From the NCBI GenBank assembly GCA_910588325.1, contig CAJUPP010000005.1, positions 1 through 64,000 on the forward strand: 64,000 nucleotides of DNA, in the 5' to 3' direction. Of this stretch, positions 9,047-18,259 are shown one piece after another. A model generated the notes under the pieces. That model was not told the origin of the DNA and made no database searches. It was given only the letters and a program-made list of their open reading frames with translations. Made by a program: the position numbers and the translations under genes. Position 1 is the first letter of the stretch; each line of letters begins with the position of its first letter. This DNA comes from an uncultured Hungatella sp. (GTDB lineage Bacteria; Bacillota; Clostridia; Lachnospirales; Lachnospiraceae).

Positions 9047-10138
9047 ATGGTAGAGACACTCAGAAAAAAAGCAAGAAAATCCAACACACTAAGAGTTATC
9101 TTTTCGGTTATCGGCGTAGTCATATTGCTGGCTGTTACAAAATTTGCCATATTCGATGTAATTACAGGCCCTTCCAGAATGGATATCACGGCAGATCCGG
9201 CAACTTATAAAGGCAAATACGTTACCATTGATGCGGAAAATTTTCTGTATGACTACATAGAGCATACAACAACTACCAAAAAGAAATACGGCGGCAGCAC
9301 TACCAGCACCAATGGATACAGCTATCTGGTCTTCCAGTCTGTGGCTGATTATGAAAACCAGGAATCTGTCTGGTATTTTTACAGCATTTATCTCAATAAA
9401 AGCAGACAAAGTGAAATGGATGTGAAAATTCAGCAGACGTTTGATTACTTAAACGACGAGACAGGCACTGTGGCTCCTCCGGATCCGGTTACCGTTACAG
9501 GCGTATGGAATCCTATGGATGCACAGACAGAACGGTATTTCCGGAACGCCTTGACAGAGTTAGGTATCACAGAGTCGGACATTGACCAATTCTATTTCTA
9601 CGAATTGGATACAAAAAATATCGGCGGCCTCAATGCCCCTCTGTTTTGGGTTCTGATGGCCTGCGCTGCTTTTCTGATTCTATTCGCTGTCTTAAGCGCC
9701 ATCGGTCTTTTCAGCAACGCATATATGAAGAACATTCAAAATTACCTGCAGCAGAACAGTTCCGTTTCCCTGGCGGAAATCGAAGAAGATTTTAATCAGG
9801 CTCATCCGATTTCCACTCATGTTTGGCTTGGAAAAAAATGGACGGTATACATGAGCGGCAATAAAGCTAAAATTGTAACGAATAAAGATATTATCTGGGG
9901 ATACTATTATTCCCGCACAGGCCGAAACAGTGTAAGCGAGATGCGGCTGTTCAGCAAATCCAAGACTATGACTTGTATTGACTTAAGCGAGAAACATACC
10001 CAGGAAGCGCTGAAGATATATGCTGTGGAACAGCCGCAGATGGTAGTCGGCTACGGCGCAGATTTAGAAAAGATGTACAACAAAGATTTTAACTCTTTTA
10101 TGGAATTAAAATACAACCCGGCTATGAAAGATTTATAA
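9047..10138 (+). CDS. Two-helix membrane protein of unknown function
   Basis: A 363-aa protein with a hydrophobic helix at about 19-41 and another at about 198-222. The region between them is polar and likely extracytoplasmic, with a Thr/Lys/Gly-rich stretch near residue 85. The C-terminal part (about 223-363) would be cytoplasmic. No catalytic motif or named family is recognised. The ATG is preceded by AAGGGGG at a good distance. The next gene starts 16 nt after its stop, so the two may be co-transcribed. Confidence 0.75.
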   Translation: MVETLRKKARKSNTLRVIFSVIGVVILLAVTKFAIFDVITGPSRMDITADPATYKGKYVTIDAENFLYDYIEHTTTTKKKYGGSTTSTNGYSYLVFQSVADYENQESVWYFYSIYLNKSRQSEMDVKIQQTFDYLNDETGTVAPPDPVTVTGVWNPMDAQTERYFRNALTELGITESDIDQFYFYELDTKNIGGLNAPLFWVLMACAAFLILFAVLSAIGLFSNAYMKNIQNYLQQNSSVSLAEIEEDFNQAHPISTHVWLGKKWTVYMSGNKAKIVTNKDIIWGYYYSRTGRNSVSEMRLFSKSKTMTCIDLSEKHTQEALKIYAVEQPQMVVGYGADLEKMYNKDFNSFMELKYNPAMKDL

Positions 10139-10153
10139 TCCGGAGGTGATTTT

Positions 10154-10651
10154 ATGAACGTTTCTCTGGCCCTTAACTATATGTCATTTTCCAGGCCTGT
10201 CCCTATGACCTCCATGGTTTCGGATCAGCCTCCGGCTCAGTCCATCGGGCAGGAATTTCCCGGCTTTTCAAAATCTTCGGATTCTAAGAAGGTCTTCGGA
10301 CAGCCGGACTATGACACCAACGAATGCCAGACCTGCAAGAACCGCACTTATCAGGACGGTTCCAATGACCCGGGTGTTTCTTTCAAGACCCCCACCAGGC
10401 TGACCCCGGAAAAAGCCGCCTACGCCGTACGCGCTCACGAGTCAGAACATGTTGTGCGGGCATGGGCTCAGGCTCAGAGAGAGGATAAGGAAATCGTTTC
10501 TCAATCCGTCACCTATCGTACAGGTGTCTGTCCGGAATGCGGAAGAACTTATATTGCAGGCGGAAATACTCAGACTGTTTTCCGCTCCGCTCCTGAGACT
10601 TATGACAAGGAACCGGCGAAAAAGGGACAATACGTAGATATTTTTGCTTAA
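10154..10651 (+). CDS. HExxH-motif protein, SprA-related family
   Basis: A 165-aa small protein. The motif HESEH, within a context AVRAHESEHVVRAWA, sits near residue 95 and matches a zinc-metallopeptidase HExxH helix. Two CxxC pairs flank it: CQTC near residue 56 and CPEC near residue 120. This pattern is typical of the SprA-related putative metalloprotease family. The N-terminus is rich in Ser/Pro with no clear signal peptide. An AGGTG ribosome site precedes the ATG. A substrate is not known, and proteolysis itself is inferred from the motif. Confidence 0.7.
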   Translation: MNVSLALNYMSFSRPVPMTSMVSDQPPAQSIGQEFPGFSKSSDSKKVFGQPDYDTNECQTCKNRTYQDGSNDPGVSFKTPTRLTPEKAAYAVRAHESEHVVRAWAQAQREDKEIVSQSVTYRTGVCPECGRTYIAGGNTQTVFRSAPETYDKEPAKKGQYVDIFA

Positions 10652-10683
10652 AGATGTACCCGTACAAGTTTACTTATACAATC

Positions 10684-10745
10684 AGAGAAAACACTATGAC
10701 CGGAAGCCTTCCTCGCAGATGCTTCCGGTCATCACCGTTTTCTCT
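10684..10745. terminator. Strong bidirectional terminator
   Basis: A long interrupted stem has an outer AGAGAAAAC/GTTTTCTCT and an inner ATGACCGGAAGC/GCTTCCGGTCAT. It lies between the plus-strand HExxH gene and the minus-strand membrane gene, which converge on it. Confidence 0.8.
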
Positions 10746-10879
10746 ACAGCTGTTATAATCCCTGTCCGTGTCTTTTTCAATCTCTCTTTTGACCCCAACA
10801 TCATAACATGGTAGTAGTGTGAACTGTTTTTGTCATAATAAAAAGTGCTGTCTTTGCACCCGGCTCTCTATTTTTATCT

Positions 10880-11449
10880 CTAATCACCTTCATGGACGGA
10901 ATTTTTTAACCGTTCCTTCCCATACTTTTTCAAAATCACAGCCGTACTGACCAGATCCGCCACCGCCAAAAGCTGCAGTACATAGTGAATCCCCGACGGC
11001 CTGACACTGTCTTCCAAATGCTTCCGAAGATATTTTATGTAACAGATGCCCACACAGCCGCTCTGGAAAACCAAAGTACAGGTATAGATAATCGGAATTG
11101 GCACCAACAAAATCAGAATCCCTCTGGATCCTCCAACCAGGATAAACCACACAAGAACGCTGTATATGAAATTTATGACAAAAAACGGTATAGACCTAAC
11201 CTTCAGCCGCTTCCATCCCAAAAACAGCTTCTCCCACTGTCCCTTCCTGTATGTCACCACCGCCAACCCGGCGCAGACCCATCCAATTATCTGAACGGCA
11301 ACAGTCTCCAGCCAGTAAAGCAAAACCAAAACGATTCCCACTGCATCCCATCCCTCGTCTATACAGGAAAGCACAATTCCCACAGGAACGGCAATGCTGA
11401 AAACCAGATGCACATACATGGCCCACAGAAACACCTTTGCTGATTTCAC
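10880..11449 (-). CDS. Multi-helix membrane protein of unknown function
   Basis: A 189-aa hydrophobic protein with about four to five predicted helices (about 8-28, 35-68, 88-110, 113-135 and 158-173) and short basic loops. No conserved catalytic motif or family is recognised. It is a single gene, convergent with the HExxH gene and followed by the bidirectional terminator. The weakly conserved composition gives no hint of substrate or partner. Confidence 0.6.
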   Translation of the reverse strand: MKSAKVFLWAMYVHLVFSIAVPVGIVLSCIDEGWDAVGIVLVLLYWLETVAVQIIGWVCAGLAVVTYRKGQWEKLFLGWKRLKVRSIPFFVINFIYSVLVWFILVGGSRGILILLVPIPIIYTCTLVFQSGCVGICYIKYLRKHLEDSVRPSGIHYVLQLLAVADLVSTAVILKKYGKERLKNSVHEGD

Positions 11450-11589
11450 AAATCTTCACCTTCTTTTCACAAAATCTTTTCGTCTCCAGCTTACCACAAA
11501 CAGGCCTTTTCATCAAGTTTCCGGATGACACCTAAAGGCATTTTCATTTCCTGTTTTTATCTCCCGTTCCGCTGCTTATTCCTTCCCAC

Positions 11590-11678
11590 TACTAGGGCGG
11601 ATTAGGGACTTTCACCCTTTAGAAACGTGCGCCGCAAGACGCACAATAAAAAGAGGATGCCGCCTGACATCCTCCTTC
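11590..11678 (-). terminator. Terminator and hairpins bordering an AT-rich islet
   Basis: AGGATG/CATCCT with an 8-nt loop, followed on the minus strand by CTTTTTATT (11645-11678), is a good intrinsic terminator for the 55-aa ORF. Just beyond it is a hairpin GTGCG/CGCAC near 11626-11643, of a kind often seen at insertion-element edges. Confidence 0.6.
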
Positions 11679-11683
11679 TTAAG

Positions 11684-11851
11684 CTATTCGCTTGTTAATG
11701 GCGGTTTCTGATACAACTTTCTTTCTATCTGCCGTCGTTCAATTGCTATTTGTTTCAATGCTGCTTCATCTTTTGTTACAGCCTCTATCCGCTCCAAAAT
11801 TGACAACTGATCGAATAAATTGCAATTTATCTCTTTTTCATTTGATGGCAT
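11684..11851 (-). CDS. 55-aa small protein of unknown function
   Basis: An ORF starting MPSNEKEINC with an excellent AGGAGG site 7 nt before the ATG, and an intrinsic terminator directly after the stop. The second half is a charged helix with RxxIExR-type spacing. No family is recognised. It sits in an AT-rich stretch (about 11550-12044) that differs from its surroundings and may be a remnant of transferred DNA. The own ribosome site and terminator support a real transcript. Confidence 0.6.
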   Translation of the reverse strand: MPSNEKEINCNLFDQLSILERIEAVTKDEAALKQIAIERRQIERKLYQKPPLTSE

Positions 11852-12044
11852 ATAGTTTCACCTCCTCTGTTTTAAAAGAAAAGTGTTTTGTTATACTTAC
11901 AGTATATCATACTCAAAATGTTATTACTACTACTTATATACTATAAATAAGCAATTTTTCTTTTAGTACCTTCTTTCCATCATGTTTATACCAAGGCGGT
12001 GGAACATGGTTTTCCTCTGTGCTGCCTGCCAACTTGACGAAAAT

Positions 12045-12410
12045 CTATAAAATTCGGTATCCCGCCTGCAAAAGCACCTCCATGGCTTTCATAAAATTCT
12101 CTTCCTTTACGAGAACATAATCTGTATCATATGTAGATACAACAAAAATACTGATTCCATACTCTGCAAGAAGCCCGGCTATCTTCGACAAAATCCCCAC
12201 CAGAGAAAAATCCAGAACTCCCTGAATCCGAAATGCTTTCCATCCATCCTCCCGCTCCAGAACATTATCAGGCACACTCTCTGTCCGACACACCAGTGAT
12301 TTCTCTCTGTCCGTCTTACCGATAAAACAAAACTCCTCTTCCAGGTTAACCTTTTTATAATTTCTGACCTTGCACACCGTAAAATCCAATTCCAGCTTCT
12401 CTATCTCCAC
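12045..12410 (-). CDS. ACT-domain protein
   Basis: A 121-aa protein. Residues about 65-121 form an ACT fold with the pattern LVGILSKIAGLLAEYGIS and a final beta-strand. This resembles the stand-alone CASTOR/ACT-type proteins that bind amino acids. The N-terminal half is a second, more divergent ACT-like unit. Ligand and partner are not known. It lies alone between a transferred-looking islet and a gene for a charged protein. Confidence 0.78.
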   Translation of the reverse strand: MEIEKLELDFTVCKVRNYKKVNLEEEFCFIGKTDREKSLVCRTESVPDNVLEREDGWKAFRIQGVLDFSLVGILSKIAGLLAEYGISIFVVSTYDTDYVLVKEENFMKAMEVLLQAGYRIL

Positions 12411-12510
12411 TTTATCGGTTCCAATCCTCTCTCAGATATATCGTTCTCTGATACTATCTTCCGTCATTCTCTCAGAATTTTCTTCATAGGCTTTCCTTAG
12501 ACCACCTCTT

Positions 12511-13485
12511 TTATCTCCGCAAATCAATATTGGCTGTTTCTTCATGAGTCATAAACGCCTGGGCGGAAAGATAGGCTGTCCTGGCCCGTCTTATGAAAGC
12601 TCCCTCTGGTGATTCTTCATTCTGAACCTGGTTCATGTCCTGAGAAGCAAAAGCCTGTTCCTCTTCTTCCCTGGCCCACCTGGCTTCTTCATCTAAAATC
12701 GCTCTCATGATGGTTCCCTCTTCACAGGCGTCATCTGTAGATTCCTCCATCTCTTTCTCATCACCGGTTTCCGCTTTCAGCACTTCATATTCTGCTGATT
12801 CTGCTGCCTTTTCTAACACAGTTCCTGCTTCCTGCTTCTCCCGCTCCACCTTTTGGAACTGCAAAACTTCCGGGTCAAACACAGCGTCCGCCTTTTTCCC
12901 TTCCTCCGGTTTTTTCTCATCCTTCACCGGTTCGGTTCCTTCCGGAAGAAGTGTATAATCCGAGCTTTCCATAAACCCATGCATGGCATCATCCAGGGCG
13001 GCTGCCCGAAAATGCTCCATTTTAAAAAGCTCTCTCTTTTTCTCTGCGGAAATACCGGTATCATTCCGGATAGCATTGATGCGCCGGACCGCTGCCGCCG
13101 CATAGTCCGCCTTCAGCTGCTCCACCTCTTCTTTGGTCTTGCAGGATAACAGGGCTTTCTCATAAGCATCCCTCTCTCTGTTGATGATTTTCACCTTCTG
13201 ATACATGGCCCGATCGTGGTTCTTCAAATACTCCAGTTCCTCACCCCTAAGCTTCTTTCCGGCAGTCAGCTTTATCTCAATATCAGCCTCCATCTGGCTG
13301 GAACGGTCATATTCAGGATAGCGGATTTCATCTATCTTCTTCTGGAAATCTTTGGACACGGAATCCTCGCCGTCCCCCGTACTATCCGGAGCATAGTTCT
13401 TTTCTTCCTGCCTTTCCTTCCATTTCACATTCATCTCCATGTTTTTCACAAAGGAGTTCAACGATGTAACCAACATGATTCCCAT
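12511..13485 (-). CDS. Charged helical protein of unknown function
   Basis: A 324-aa protein, strongly charged and mostly helical, with a coiled-coil-prone centre (about 70-190) and an acidic, low-complexity C-terminal half. No signal peptide, membrane helix or catalytic motif is seen. The ATG at 13485 is chosen over an in-frame GTG 30 nt upstream because AAAGGGAGAG lies right before it. Such proteins are often structural or flagellar/spore-related, but nothing here identifies a role. Confidence 0.6.
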   Translation of the reverse strand: MGIMLVTSLNSFVKNMEMNVKWKERQEEKNYAPDSTGDGEDSVSKDFQKKIDEIRYPEYDRSSQMEADIEIKLTAGKKLRGEELEYLKNHDRAMYQKVKIINRERDAYEKALLSCKTKEEVEQLKADYAAAAVRRINAIRNDTGISAEKKRELFKMEHFRAAALDDAMHGFMESSDYTLLPEGTEPVKDEKKPEEGKKADAVFDPEVLQFQKVEREKQEAGTVLEKAAESAEYEVLKAETGDEKEMEESTDDACEEGTIMRAILDEEARWAREEEEQAFASQDMNQVQNEESPEGAFIRRARTAYLSAQAFMTHEETANIDLRR

Positions 13486-13632
13486 AGAAACTCTCCCTTT
13501 CCTTTGGCCCTTCACCTGTTAAAACGAAAATGTCCTGTCAAATGTTTATTATTTATAATATCGTCACAATACCGGTTCCAAGTAATCCTTTGATTCCAAT
13601 TTTTCCATTTCTCTCATCTGAAATCCATAGAA

Positions 13633-13666
13633 GTGCCCCGGACCGCTAAAAAGCAGTCCGGGGCCT
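13633..13666. terminator. GC-rich hairpin downstream of cysK
   Basis: GCCCCGGAC (13635-13643) pairs with GTCCGGGGC (13656-13664). It lies 25 nt past the cysK stop. The T-rich tail is on the plus-strand side, so termination of the minus-strand cysK transcript is plausible but not certain. Confidence 0.5.
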
Positions 13667-13689
13667 CCTTTGTTTTCTGCTATAAAACT

Positions 13690-14622
13690 TCAGTCCGCAA
13701 ACAAAGGTGTGGACAAATACCTGTCTCCCGTATCCGGAAGAAGCACTACAATGGTTTTTCCCTCATTTTCAGGCCTCCTGGCCAGCTCCATAGCCGCAAA
13801 GGCGGCAGCTCCGGAGGATATGCCTACCAGAATTCCCTCCCTGCGGCCTATCAGTCTTCCAGTCTCATAGGCATCCTCATTGGAAACCGTGATAATCTCA
13901 TCATAAATTTCCGTATTCAGCACATCGGGGACGAATCCTGCGCCGATGCCCTGAATTCCGTGAGCGCCGGGAGTGCCGCCGGAAAGCACCGGAGACAGTG
14001 ACGGCTCCACCGCAACCACCCGAATATGAGGATTCTGTGCTTTCAGATACTCTCCCACACCAGTTATGGTTCCTCCTGTTCCTACTCCGGCCACAAAAAT
14101 GTCAACCTTTCCGTCGGTATCCTCATAAACTTCCGGTCCGGTATGCTCAAAATGCGCCTTCGGATTAGCCGGATTTACAAATTGCCCTGCAATAAAGCTG
14201 CCGGGAATCTCTTTCACCAGTTCCTTCGCCTTTTCAATGGCACCCTTCATTCCCTTGCTTCCCTCTGTCAGTACCAGCTCCGCTCCATATGCTTTCATAA
14301 TCTGGCGGCGCTCCACAGACATAGTCTCCGGCATTGTGATAATCAGGCGGTATCCCTTTGCCGCCGCCACAGCTGCCAATCCGATTCCCGTATTCCCGGA
14401 TGTAGGTTCAATGATGACCGAATCCTTCGTAAGCTTCCCGCTGGCCTCCGCCTCCTCAATCATGGCTTTCCCCACACGGTCCTTTACGGAACCGGCAGGA
14501 TTAAAATACTCCAGCTTCGCCAGAATCCTGGCCTTTAGTCCAAGCGCTTTCTCAATCTGTGTAAGCTCCAAAAGGGGAGTCCTGCCAATCAGCTGGTCGG
14601 CACTGGTATAAATATTCGACAT
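13690..14622 (-). CDS. cysK: Cysteine synthase A (O-acetylserine sulfhydrylase)
   Basis: A 310-aa pyridoxal-phosphate enzyme that joins O-acetylserine and sulfide to give cysteine. The Schiff-base lysine is K47 in AGSVKDR, the substrate loop is TSGNTG at 74-79, and the phosphate-binding GTGGT loop follows. The start at 14622 is chosen for its GAGGAGGAATTT site; an earlier in-frame start at 14673 adds 17 atypical residues. It lies about 130 nt downstream of metY on the same strand, and the pair would use sulfide released by the desulfidases upstream. Confidence 0.95.
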   Translation of the reverse strand: MSNIYTSADQLIGRTPLLELTQIEKALGLKARILAKLEYFNPAGSVKDRVGKAMIEEAEASGKLTKDSVIIEPTSGNTGIGLAAVAAAKGYRLIITMPETMSVERRQIMKAYGAELVLTEGSKGMKGAIEKAKELVKEIPGSFIAGQFVNPANPKAHFEHTGPEVYEDTDGKVDIFVAGVGTGGTITGVGEYLKAQNPHIRVVAVEPSLSPVLSGGTPGAHGIQGIGAGFVPDVLNTEIYDEIITVSNEDAYETGRLIGRREGILVGISSGAAAFAAMELARRPENEGKTIVVLLPDTGDRYLSTPLFAD

Positions 14623-14749
14623 TTCAAATTCCTCCTCGTATAATATGTATCGGCACACGCCGCTTCGCCTCACCTGCCAGGTCGTCGGAACCCATTCCAG
14701 CTGTGAAGCTTCGCCTCATATGTATACTTTGATGGTATCATCCATATTT

Positions 14750-16033
14750 TTATTCTACGGCGGCAAAACCAAGTTCCAAATCCTCAAGAATATCATCAAT
14801 ATGCTCCGTCCCGATGGAAAGCCGGATGGTATTAGGCCGGATACCTTGCTCCTCCAGCTCCTGAGTGGTCAGCTGGGAATGGGTGGTGGTAGCAGGATGA
14901 ATCACAAGACTCTTCACATCTGCCACATTTGCCAGCAAAGAAAATATCTTTAAATGGTCAATAAACTTATGTGCTTCCTCTTGGCTGCCTTTTATCTCGA
15001 ATGTGAAAATAGACGCCCCGCCGTGAGGAAAATATCTCTGGTACAGTTCATGGTCCGGATGGTCCGGCAGACAGGGGTGATTCACGCGGGCCACCTTCGG
15101 ATGACGGGAAAGGAACTCCACAACCTTTTTCGTATTTTCTGCGTGACGGTCCAGACGAAGGGAGAGGGTCTCTACTCCCTGCAACAGGAGAAACGCATGA
15201 AACGGAGAAATAGCCGCTCCCGTATCCCGAAGCAGAATGGCCCGGACATAAGTTACAAAGGCCGCAGGCCCTGCCGCATCCACAAAAGAAATCCCGTGAT
15301 AGCTGGGATTTGGCCGGGCAATCGCCCCGTATTTTTCGCTGGCCTTCCAGTCAAATTTACCAGAATCTACGATGATGCCGCCTAAAGTCGTACCATGGCC
15401 CCCGATAAACTTTGTAGCGGAGTGAACCACAATATCCGCCCCGTGTTCAATGGGTCGGATCAGATAGGGTGTGCCAAAGGTATTGTCAATTACCAATGGC
15501 AGGCCATGACAGTGGGCGATTTTGGCAATGGCATCTATATCCGGAATATCGCTGTTGGGATTTCCCAGTGTCTCCAGGTAGATGGCACGGGTGTCCGGCC
15601 GAATGGCTGCCTTTACTTCCTCCAGGTTGTGAACATCCACAAATGTAGTGCTGATTCCGTAATGGGGCAGGGTATGCTCCAGAAGATTGTAGCTGCCTCC
15701 ATATATGGTCTTCTGTGCGACAATATGGCCTCCGTCTTGGGCTAAAGCCTGAATCGTGTATGTAATTGCCGCCGCACCAGATGCCAGGGCCAGGGCTGCA
15801 ACACCGCCTTCCAGGGCCGCCAGCCTTTTTTCCAGAACATCCTGGGTGGAATTGGTTAAACGGCCGTAGATGTTGCCCGGATCCGCCAGCCCAAACCGCG
15901 CCGCCGCATGGGCGCAATTGTGAAATACATAAGAAGTGGTCTGATAAATCGGTACCGCCCTGGAATCTGTGGCCGGGTCAGGCTCTTCCTGTCCTACATG
16001 CAGCTGAAGCGTTTCAAATCTGTACTTGTTCAT
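14750..16033 (-). CDS. metY: O-acetylhomoserine sulfhydrylase
   Basis: A 427-aa enzyme of the Cys/Met-metabolism PLP family. It makes homocysteine from O-acetylhomoserine and sulfide and often also has cysteine synthase activity. The PLP lysine is in VVHSATKFIGGHGTT near residue 208. Full length and close to family size. A GGAGGAG site precedes the ATG. A Cys- and Met-containing upstream ORF ends 18 nt before this start, which suggests leader-peptide control. It is followed by cysK. Confidence 0.93.
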   Translation of the reverse strand: MNKYRFETLQLHVGQEEPDPATDSRAVPIYQTTSYVFHNCAHAAARFGLADPGNIYGRLTNSTQDVLEKRLAALEGGVAALALASGAAAITYTIQALAQDGGHIVAQKTIYGGSYNLLEHTLPHYGISTTFVDVHNLEEVKAAIRPDTRAIYLETLGNPNSDIPDIDAIAKIAHCHGLPLVIDNTFGTPYLIRPIEHGADIVVHSATKFIGGHGTTLGGIIVDSGKFDWKASEKYGAIARPNPSYHGISFVDAAGPAAFVTYVRAILLRDTGAAISPFHAFLLLQGVETLSLRLDRHAENTKKVVEFLSRHPKVARVNHPCLPDHPDHELYQRYFPHGGASIFTFEIKGSQEEAHKFIDHLKIFSLLANVADVKSLVIHPATTTHSQLTTQELEEQGIRPNTIRLSIGTEHIDDILEDLELGFAAVE

Positions 16034-16051
16034 AATGTTCTCTCCTCCGCT

Positions 16052-16168
16052 TTACGTGATATTTATATGACGCATACCGAAGCACCGGTCCATAACATAT
16101 GCCCGGGAGAAAACCATTGAACAACACCACATGATACCATTTATTCCAATCGCATTATGACCTGTCAT
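16052..16168 (-). CDS. Candidate leader peptide (uORF) of metY with WCCSM motif
   Basis: A 38-aa ORF begins MTGHNAIGIN and contains WCCSM and a later C and M. It has a GGAAGG site 7 nt before its ATG, and its TAA lies 18 nt before the metY start. It sits entirely in the metY leader behind a predicted promoter. Cys-rich leader peptides that sense cysteine through ribosome stalling are known in mycobacteria; a similar role here is inference. It could instead be a chance ORF, but the placement and codons are striking. Confidence 0.55.
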   Translation of the reverse strand: MTGHNAIGINGIMWCCSMVFSRAYVMDRCFGMRHINIT

Positions 16169-16252
16169 GGCTTTACCTTCCGGACCTTTCGTTCCATGAT
16201 AAATAAGATACGTCAGCACATTCCTTTGATTCTGCTTAAATCTGATGGTGCT

Positions 16253-16281
16253 ATCATACACCCATTTTCCTACTGTGTCAA
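16253..16281 (-). promoter_or_regulatory. metY promoter
   Basis: TTGACA (16276-16281) and TATGAT (16253-16258) with exact 17-nt spacing on the minus strand, in the gap after the Crp-like gene. The implied leader is about 210 nt and contains the uORF. I see no SAM riboswitch consensus in it. Confidence 0.75.
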
Positions 16282-16331
16282 TAGGTTTTTAGTGCTGAAT
16301 CAAACACAGCATCCCAGTGCCTGTCCATCTC

Positions 16332-16952
16332 TCACAGATGCAAATCCTTATCCGCCACATCACAGTGTACCTGAACTCTCCTTCCTCTGCTGCGAATCTT
16401 TTTCTCCTCACACAACTCTGCCATCAGCTTGCTTACTGTCACGCGGTTTGCCCCGATCAGGCTTGCAAGTTCCTGATGGGTATACTTCCGCCTCACATCA
16501 TACCAATTCTGTTCATTCAGATGCTCCCTGTCACACGCATCTGCCAGAATCTGAAGGATCCTTTGCTTGCAGGACATAAAACAAATGTCTCTGATCTCCT
16601 TCTGCAGAAGCTCCTTTTTTTTGATAACCCCTCTGCATATTTCCCGGACAAACTCCTGATTTTCCAACAGTTCCTGATGCACATAGGAATCAATTTTCCA
16701 GAGGGCACATGCTTCGTTGCATATGGCATCCATAGCAATCTCGTAAGGATGAAACAGAATCTCCTCATTAAAAAAATTGTTCTCGCCCAATATATACAGG
16801 GTCTTTTCATTTCCCTCCATACTATTGCAGACAAATCTGACTGACCCTTTTGCAATGTAATAAACACTGCTGTCTCTCGTTCCTGCCACATGGATGATCT
16901 GGCCCTTCGGAACCTCAATCTGTGTGGAACACCTGCAAATCATATCTTTCAA
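16332..16952 (-). CDS. Crp/Fnr-family transcriptional regulator
   Basis: A 206-aa protein with an N-terminal cyclic-nucleotide-binding-type beta barrel (about 10-120) and a C-terminal winged helix-turn-helix (about 155-200, including YTHQELASLIGANRVTVSKL). An N-terminal CRC pair and several other cysteines could make it a redox or thiol sensor; this is not proven. The ATG overlaps the stop of the desulfidase-like gene by 4 nt, so it is the last gene of the cysteine operon and likely its regulator. Confidence 0.88.
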   Translation of the reverse strand: MKDMICRCSTQIEVPKGQIIHVAGTRDSSVYYIAKGSVRFVCNSMEGNEKTLYILGENNFFNEEILFHPYEIAMDAICNEACALWKIDSYVHQELLENQEFVREICRGVIKKKELLQKEIRDICFMSCKQRILQILADACDREHLNEQNWYDVRRKYTHQELASLIGANRVTVSKLMAELCEEKKIRSRGRRVQVHCDVADKDLHL

Positions 16953-18226
16953 TTCCCGCGCTCTCTTCCTGTAATAATGTCCACAATCCTGTGGTTGATC
17001 GTATTGGAAAGCGGCCCGTAAATCCGTGCAATATTTTCCAAAAGCTTGTCCAGGCTGTCCGCCCAGAATCCTTCCTCTTCCGTTTCCTCGTATTCCATAG
17101 CAAGGAGAGCTGATTTAACTGCCCAGGACACGGAAAGTCCGATCTTCCAGGCACAGCTTATCCTGCTTCCCTCACAGATTATCCCGGTCACACTGCCCAG
17201 CATGTTCTTCACTGCCCGGATCATAGTCTGGCAGTCTCCTCCCAGCAGATACACACATCCTACGGCTGTGCCCACGCCTATGGCCAGACCACAATCACAG
17301 ACAGAGGAGTTGGAGCCTACATAGGAATTTACACACAGACTCATCAAGTTGGACAGGGCAATCGCCCTAAGAATCCTGTCCTCCTCTGCCCTCAACTTCA
17401 TGCCTGCCCCATATCCGGCAAGATAAATGGCAAGTCCATAGTTGGCGCTTCCTGCTGCAGTCATAACCGGAAGATTGACTCCCCGTATCCGAGCCTCACA
17501 TGCCCTGACACACAGGTTCTGGGTATAGGTGATGATATCCTCCGGCACTCCGTAGCGATCCATAGCTCTGCTGAAGGAATCTGCCATCCCCTCCTCATCC
17601 CTGTACTGTGCAAATGCCAGATTGTAGTTAAGGCCGTCCTTGATAAAGGACAGTTCTTTTAACTCCACCGTATCCACAAAGTCCAGAAAGTCCTCCAGTC
17701 CCAGATTTTCACTTTTTATAAAATTAAGGACCGGAACTTTTCTGTATTCCTTCAGTTCCTCCACATCTGTCACAACTTCATCCAATATCACATTGAGGTG
17801 GTAATCCAGCACCAGAACCCGCACCACATTTTTTTCATTTTCCAAAATAGTTTCTATATACAGCTTATCACAGTCATCCTTGATTCGAATGGACACCATC
17901 CCATGAGCCAGAAGCCTTTTGGCCTCCAGAACATCTTCGGAACCATAATCAGATAAAAGCATCAGTTTCCTGTCCATATTGCCGTACACATATCCCAGAG
18001 CGGCTGCAAAATCCAGTCCTCTCTCTTCGCAGCCTGGAATGGTCACATTGATTCCGTTTTTAAAAATACTGGAATCCACGGTAATCCGTATCTTCTTCAC
18101 CCCTCCCTCGGCCTTCATCCGGGCATAGGCCACGGAATACGCCACTCCGACTGCCTCTGTCCCTCCCATGGAGATAATGCTTTTGCTCTTTAACTCCTCC
18201 AGTATTCTCTGCTTTTTTTCTTCCAT
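16949..18226 (-). CDS. L-cysteine desulfidase-like protein lacking the N-terminal Cys
   Basis: A 425-aa paralogue of the CyuA/UPF0597 family, whose members are iron-sulfur enzymes releasing sulfide from cysteine. The family motif MGCTEP is changed to MGGTEA at residues 20-25, so the conserved N-terminal Cys is missing. The C-terminal cysteine patterns (VCDCG and ICEGSRISC) remain and could still bind a cluster. It may act on another substrate, form a heteromer with the canonical copy at 19740, or be regulatory. It is coupled by ATGA to the Crp gene. Confidence 0.82.
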   Translation of the reverse strand: MEEKKQRILEELKSKSIISMGGTEAVGVAYSVAYARMKAEGGVKKIRITVDSSIFKNGINVTIPGCEERGLDFAAALGYVYGNMDRKLMLLSDYGSEDVLEAKRLLAHGMVSIRIKDDCDKLYIETILENEKNVVRVLVLDYHLNVILDEVVTDVEELKEYRKVPVLNFIKSENLGLEDFLDFVDTVELKELSFIKDGLNYNLAFAQYRDEEGMADSFSRAMDRYGVPEDIITYTQNLCVRACEARIRGVNLPVMTAAGSANYGLAIYLAGYGAGMKLRAEEDRILRAIALSNLMSLCVNSYVGSNSSVCDCGLAIGVGTAVGCVYLLGGDCQTMIRAVKNMLGSVTGIICEGSRISCAWKIGLSVSWAVKSALLAMEYEETEEEGFWADSLDKLLENIARIYGPLSNTINHRIVDIITGRERGN

Positions 18227-18259
18227 GCAGCCTCCATCCCGCAGACCATATGGCTCTGC

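Noticed and set aside
16034..16252. SAM (S-box) riboswitch in front of metY
   Set aside because: The conserved S-box core is not present, and no terminator lies directly before the metY ribosome site.
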